From: Shinella sp. SUS2
GTDB lineage: Bacteria > Pseudomonadota > Alphaproteobacteria > Rhizobiales > Rhizobiaceae
DNA: 64,000 nt
Assembly (NCBI RefSeq): GCF_001262505.1
Contig: NZ_KQ410730.1
Coordinates: 124,001 to 188,000, forward strand
Reading direction: 5' to 3'
Each line of letters opens with the position of its first letter. The stretch's first letter is position 1. The notes below the pieces were generated by a model. The model saw only the letters and a list, made by a program, of their open reading frames with translations, had not been told where the DNA came from and ran no database searches. This document shows, piece by piece, positions 62,437 through 64,000 of the stretch. The translations under genes were made by a program, and so were the position numbers.

Positions 62437-64000
62437 TCCGCATCGCCGTCATTGCCGATCCGCATGTGCATGATTGTGCCTGGATACCGGACGGTTCGGG
62501 CCTGCCCGGCGCCATCCGCAGCTTCGCCGAGACCGCCGCCTCGACCCGCGTCTTCAACGAGAGCATCCCCGCCTTCCGCGCGGCGCTGGACCGCGTCGCC
62601 GCGTCAGGCGCGAAGATCGTGCTCCTCGTCGGCGACCTCACCGACGACGGCCAGCGGCCGAATATCCGCGCCGCGCTTGCCCTTGTTGCGGAGTATCGGG
62701 AGCGCCATGGCATCCGCGTGCTGATGACCCCCGGCAACCACGATTTCTATGCCCTTGCCGGCCGACCGCAGGACAAGAGCTTCCTCATGACCGACGGCAC
62801 GCCGCTGCTCCTGCGCAGCGCCGATTGCCCGGAGGCGGCAACGCTTGGCACGGCGGAGGCGCTTGCCATGCTCTCCGGCCTCGGCTTCACGCCGGAAGCC
62901 GGCGATCTCCACTGGGAAAGCCCCTTCGGCACCGACCCCGCCTGGTCGGCCCGCAGTTACGAAGCGGTGAGCCCGGACGGCGGCACGCGCTGCCGGATGA
63001 TCGATTCCTCCTATCTCGTCGAGCCGGTGGAAGGCCTCTGGGTGCTCGCCATCGACGCCAATGTCTGCGTGCCGCGCGACGGGGCGGACGATCTTGCCGA
63101 TCCTGCCCAGTTCCACGATCCGACCGACGGCGGCTGGCGGGCGGTGCTCGCGCATCGCGCCCATCTCTTTGCCTGGATGGCGGACGTGGCGGCACGGGCG
63201 AAGGTGAAGGGCAAGCGGCTCGTCGCCTTCTCGCATTATCCGGCGCTCGATCCGCTCGGCGGCGTGTCGAGCGAGGAGGTCGCGCTGTTCGGCGCCACCG
63301 GCCTTGCCCGCCGCGCGCCGACGGCTGCGGTGGCCGATGCGTTTGCCGCCACCGGCGTTCCCCTGCATTTTTCCGGCCATCTTCATGTCAACGACACGGC
63401 GCGGCACGAGACGGGCGCGGGGCGCTTCGTCAATATCGCGGTGCCATCGCCGGTCGGCTACGGGCCGGGCCTGAAGATCGTCGATCTCCATGCCGATCGC
63501 AGCGAGATCCGCACGCTCTCGCTGCGGCAGGTGCCCGGCCACGACGCAGCCTTTGCGGCCTATCGCGCCGAGGCGGCGCGGGAAGGGGCGGAGGAGCCTG
63601 CCGCCAGCTCGGCGGCCGATCATGGCGCCTTCCTCAGCTGCCATCTGGTCAATCTCGTGCACGGGCGCTATCTCGCACGCGAATGGCCGCGCGAGATGGT
63701 GGAGTTCGCGCGCACGGCGACGGTCGCCGATCTTCTTGAAGCGCTTGGGTTCGACCGCGCCGGCGCGCCGGCCTTCGGCCTCGGCGCGCTCGTCGAGGAC
63801 TGGTATCGGCTGCGCAAGGCGGGTGAACTCAGCCATGCGGACATCGCAGCCGACCGGCTGGCCTTCTATCGGGACATCTGCGCAAGGGCGCCGCATATCG
63901 AGGGCGACGGCCTGCCGGCCCGCTTCGCCACGCTGCTGCGCATGATGCGCGCCTATCTCGAACGCCCGCCGAACCGGGATTTCTCCCTCAGCCTGCCCGA
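62433..64000 (+). CDS. Calcineurin-like metallophosphoesterase, 3' end missing
   Basis: At least 522 residues; the frame is still open at the window end. All blocks of the metallophosphoesterase fold are visible: Asp9-x-His11 (IADPHVH), GDLTDDG (Asp68), GNHDF (Asn102-His103), SHYP and GHLH (in FSGHLHVND). Such enzymes cleave phosphodiesters or monoesters with two metal ions. No signal peptide is seen, so it is probably cytoplasmic. It is the third consecutive phosphatase-type gene downstream of an importer, and could open an imported phosphodiester before the other phosphatases act. Confidence 0.9.
   Translation, partial: MIRIAVIADPHVHDCAWIPDGSGLPGAIRSFAETAASTRVFNESIPAFRAALDRVAASGAKIVLLVGDLTDDGQRPNIRAALALVAEYRERHGIRVLMTPGNHDFYALAGRPQDKSFLMTDGTPLLLRSADCPEAATLGTAEALAMLSGLGFTPEAGDLHWESPFGTDPAWSARSYEAVSPDGGTRCRMIDSSYLVEPVEGLWVLAIDANVCVPRDGADDLADPAQFHDPTDGGWRAVLAHRAHLFAWMADVAARAKVKGKRLVAFSHYPALDPLGGVSSEEVALFGATGLARRAPTAAVADAFAATGVPLHFSGHLHVNDTARHETGAGRFVNIAVPSPVGYGPGLKIVDLHADRSEIRTLSLRQVPGHDAAFAAYRAEAAREGAEEPAASSAADHGAFLSCHLVNLVHGRYLAREWPREMVEFARTATVADLLEALGFDRAGAPAFGLGALVEDWYRLRKAGELSHADIAADRLAFYRDICARAPHIEGDGLPARFATLLRMMRAYLERPPNRDFSLSLP

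Noticed and set aside
62474..63739. 421-codon frame overlapping the metallophosphoesterase
   Set aside because: The phosphoesterase frame starting at 62433 holds all five metal-binding motifs; this one is Arg-rich shadow.

Overview
This 64 kb window is GC-rich, densely coded DNA from an alphaproteobacterium, almost certainly a member of the Rhizobiaceae (Rhizobium/Ensifer/Shinella-type). The clearest sign is a nearly complete succinoglycan (exo) locus whose gene order follows that of Sinorhizobium meliloti. Other signs are a pccB-pccA-methylmalonyl-CoA mutase block under an ScfR-type regulator, and a dispersed palindromic repeat typical of rhizobia. All assignments come from reading the sequence and recalled family knowledge; no database search was run.

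Layout. (1) 1-3778: a truncated c-type-haem Tll0287-like sensor protein, a hybrid histidine kinase and a single-domain response regulator, translationally coupled. (2) 3788-11777: propionyl-CoA assimilation, with a divergent ScfR/PccR-type regulator, then pccB, a small two-helix membrane protein, pccA, methylmalonyl-CoA mutase and epimerase (propionyl-CoA to succinyl-CoA). (3) 11790-14227: an AraC-type regulator and a LivJ-type periplasmic binding protein. (4) 14291-22123: a DgdR-like LysR regulator divergent from a tightly packed six-gene operon. The operon encodes 2,2-dialkylglycine decarboxylase, a B12-binding mutase small subunit, a MeaB-type GTPase, a mutase large subunit, an enoyl-CoA hydratase-like protein and an acyl-CoA synthetase. 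The mutase carries 2-hydroxyisobutyryl-CoA-mutase-like residues except for a Val at the specificity position. This is the best candidate for an undescribed pathway. (5) 22272-27124: the prkA-yeaH-spoVR stress trio.

(6) 27162-46986: the exo locus, as exoP-N-O-M-A-L-K-H and exoT (minus), exoW-V (plus), exoU and exoX (minus), exoY-F-Q-Z (plus). exoI and exoB are absent. Together these genes supply UDP-glucose, assemble the undecaprenyl-linked octasaccharide, add acetyl, succinyl and pyruvyl groups, and flip, polymerise, export and trim the polymer. The two main promoter regions (upstream of exoH and of exoY) share a 15-bp palindromic motif.

(7) 47001-64000: a TorRS-like two-component system divergent from two tandem AfuA-like binding proteins, a double-length permease and an ATPase. 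These are followed by an inositol-monophosphatase-family phosphatase, then a second ferric-type/organophosphate-type ABC system, another such phosphatase, a dual-specificity-type phosphatase and a metallophosphoesterase cut by the window end. The pairing of AfuA-like importers with four phosphatases points to uptake and dephosphorylation of organophosphates rather than to iron uptake.

No rRNA, tRNA, CRISPR array, insertion sequence or integrase was recognised.
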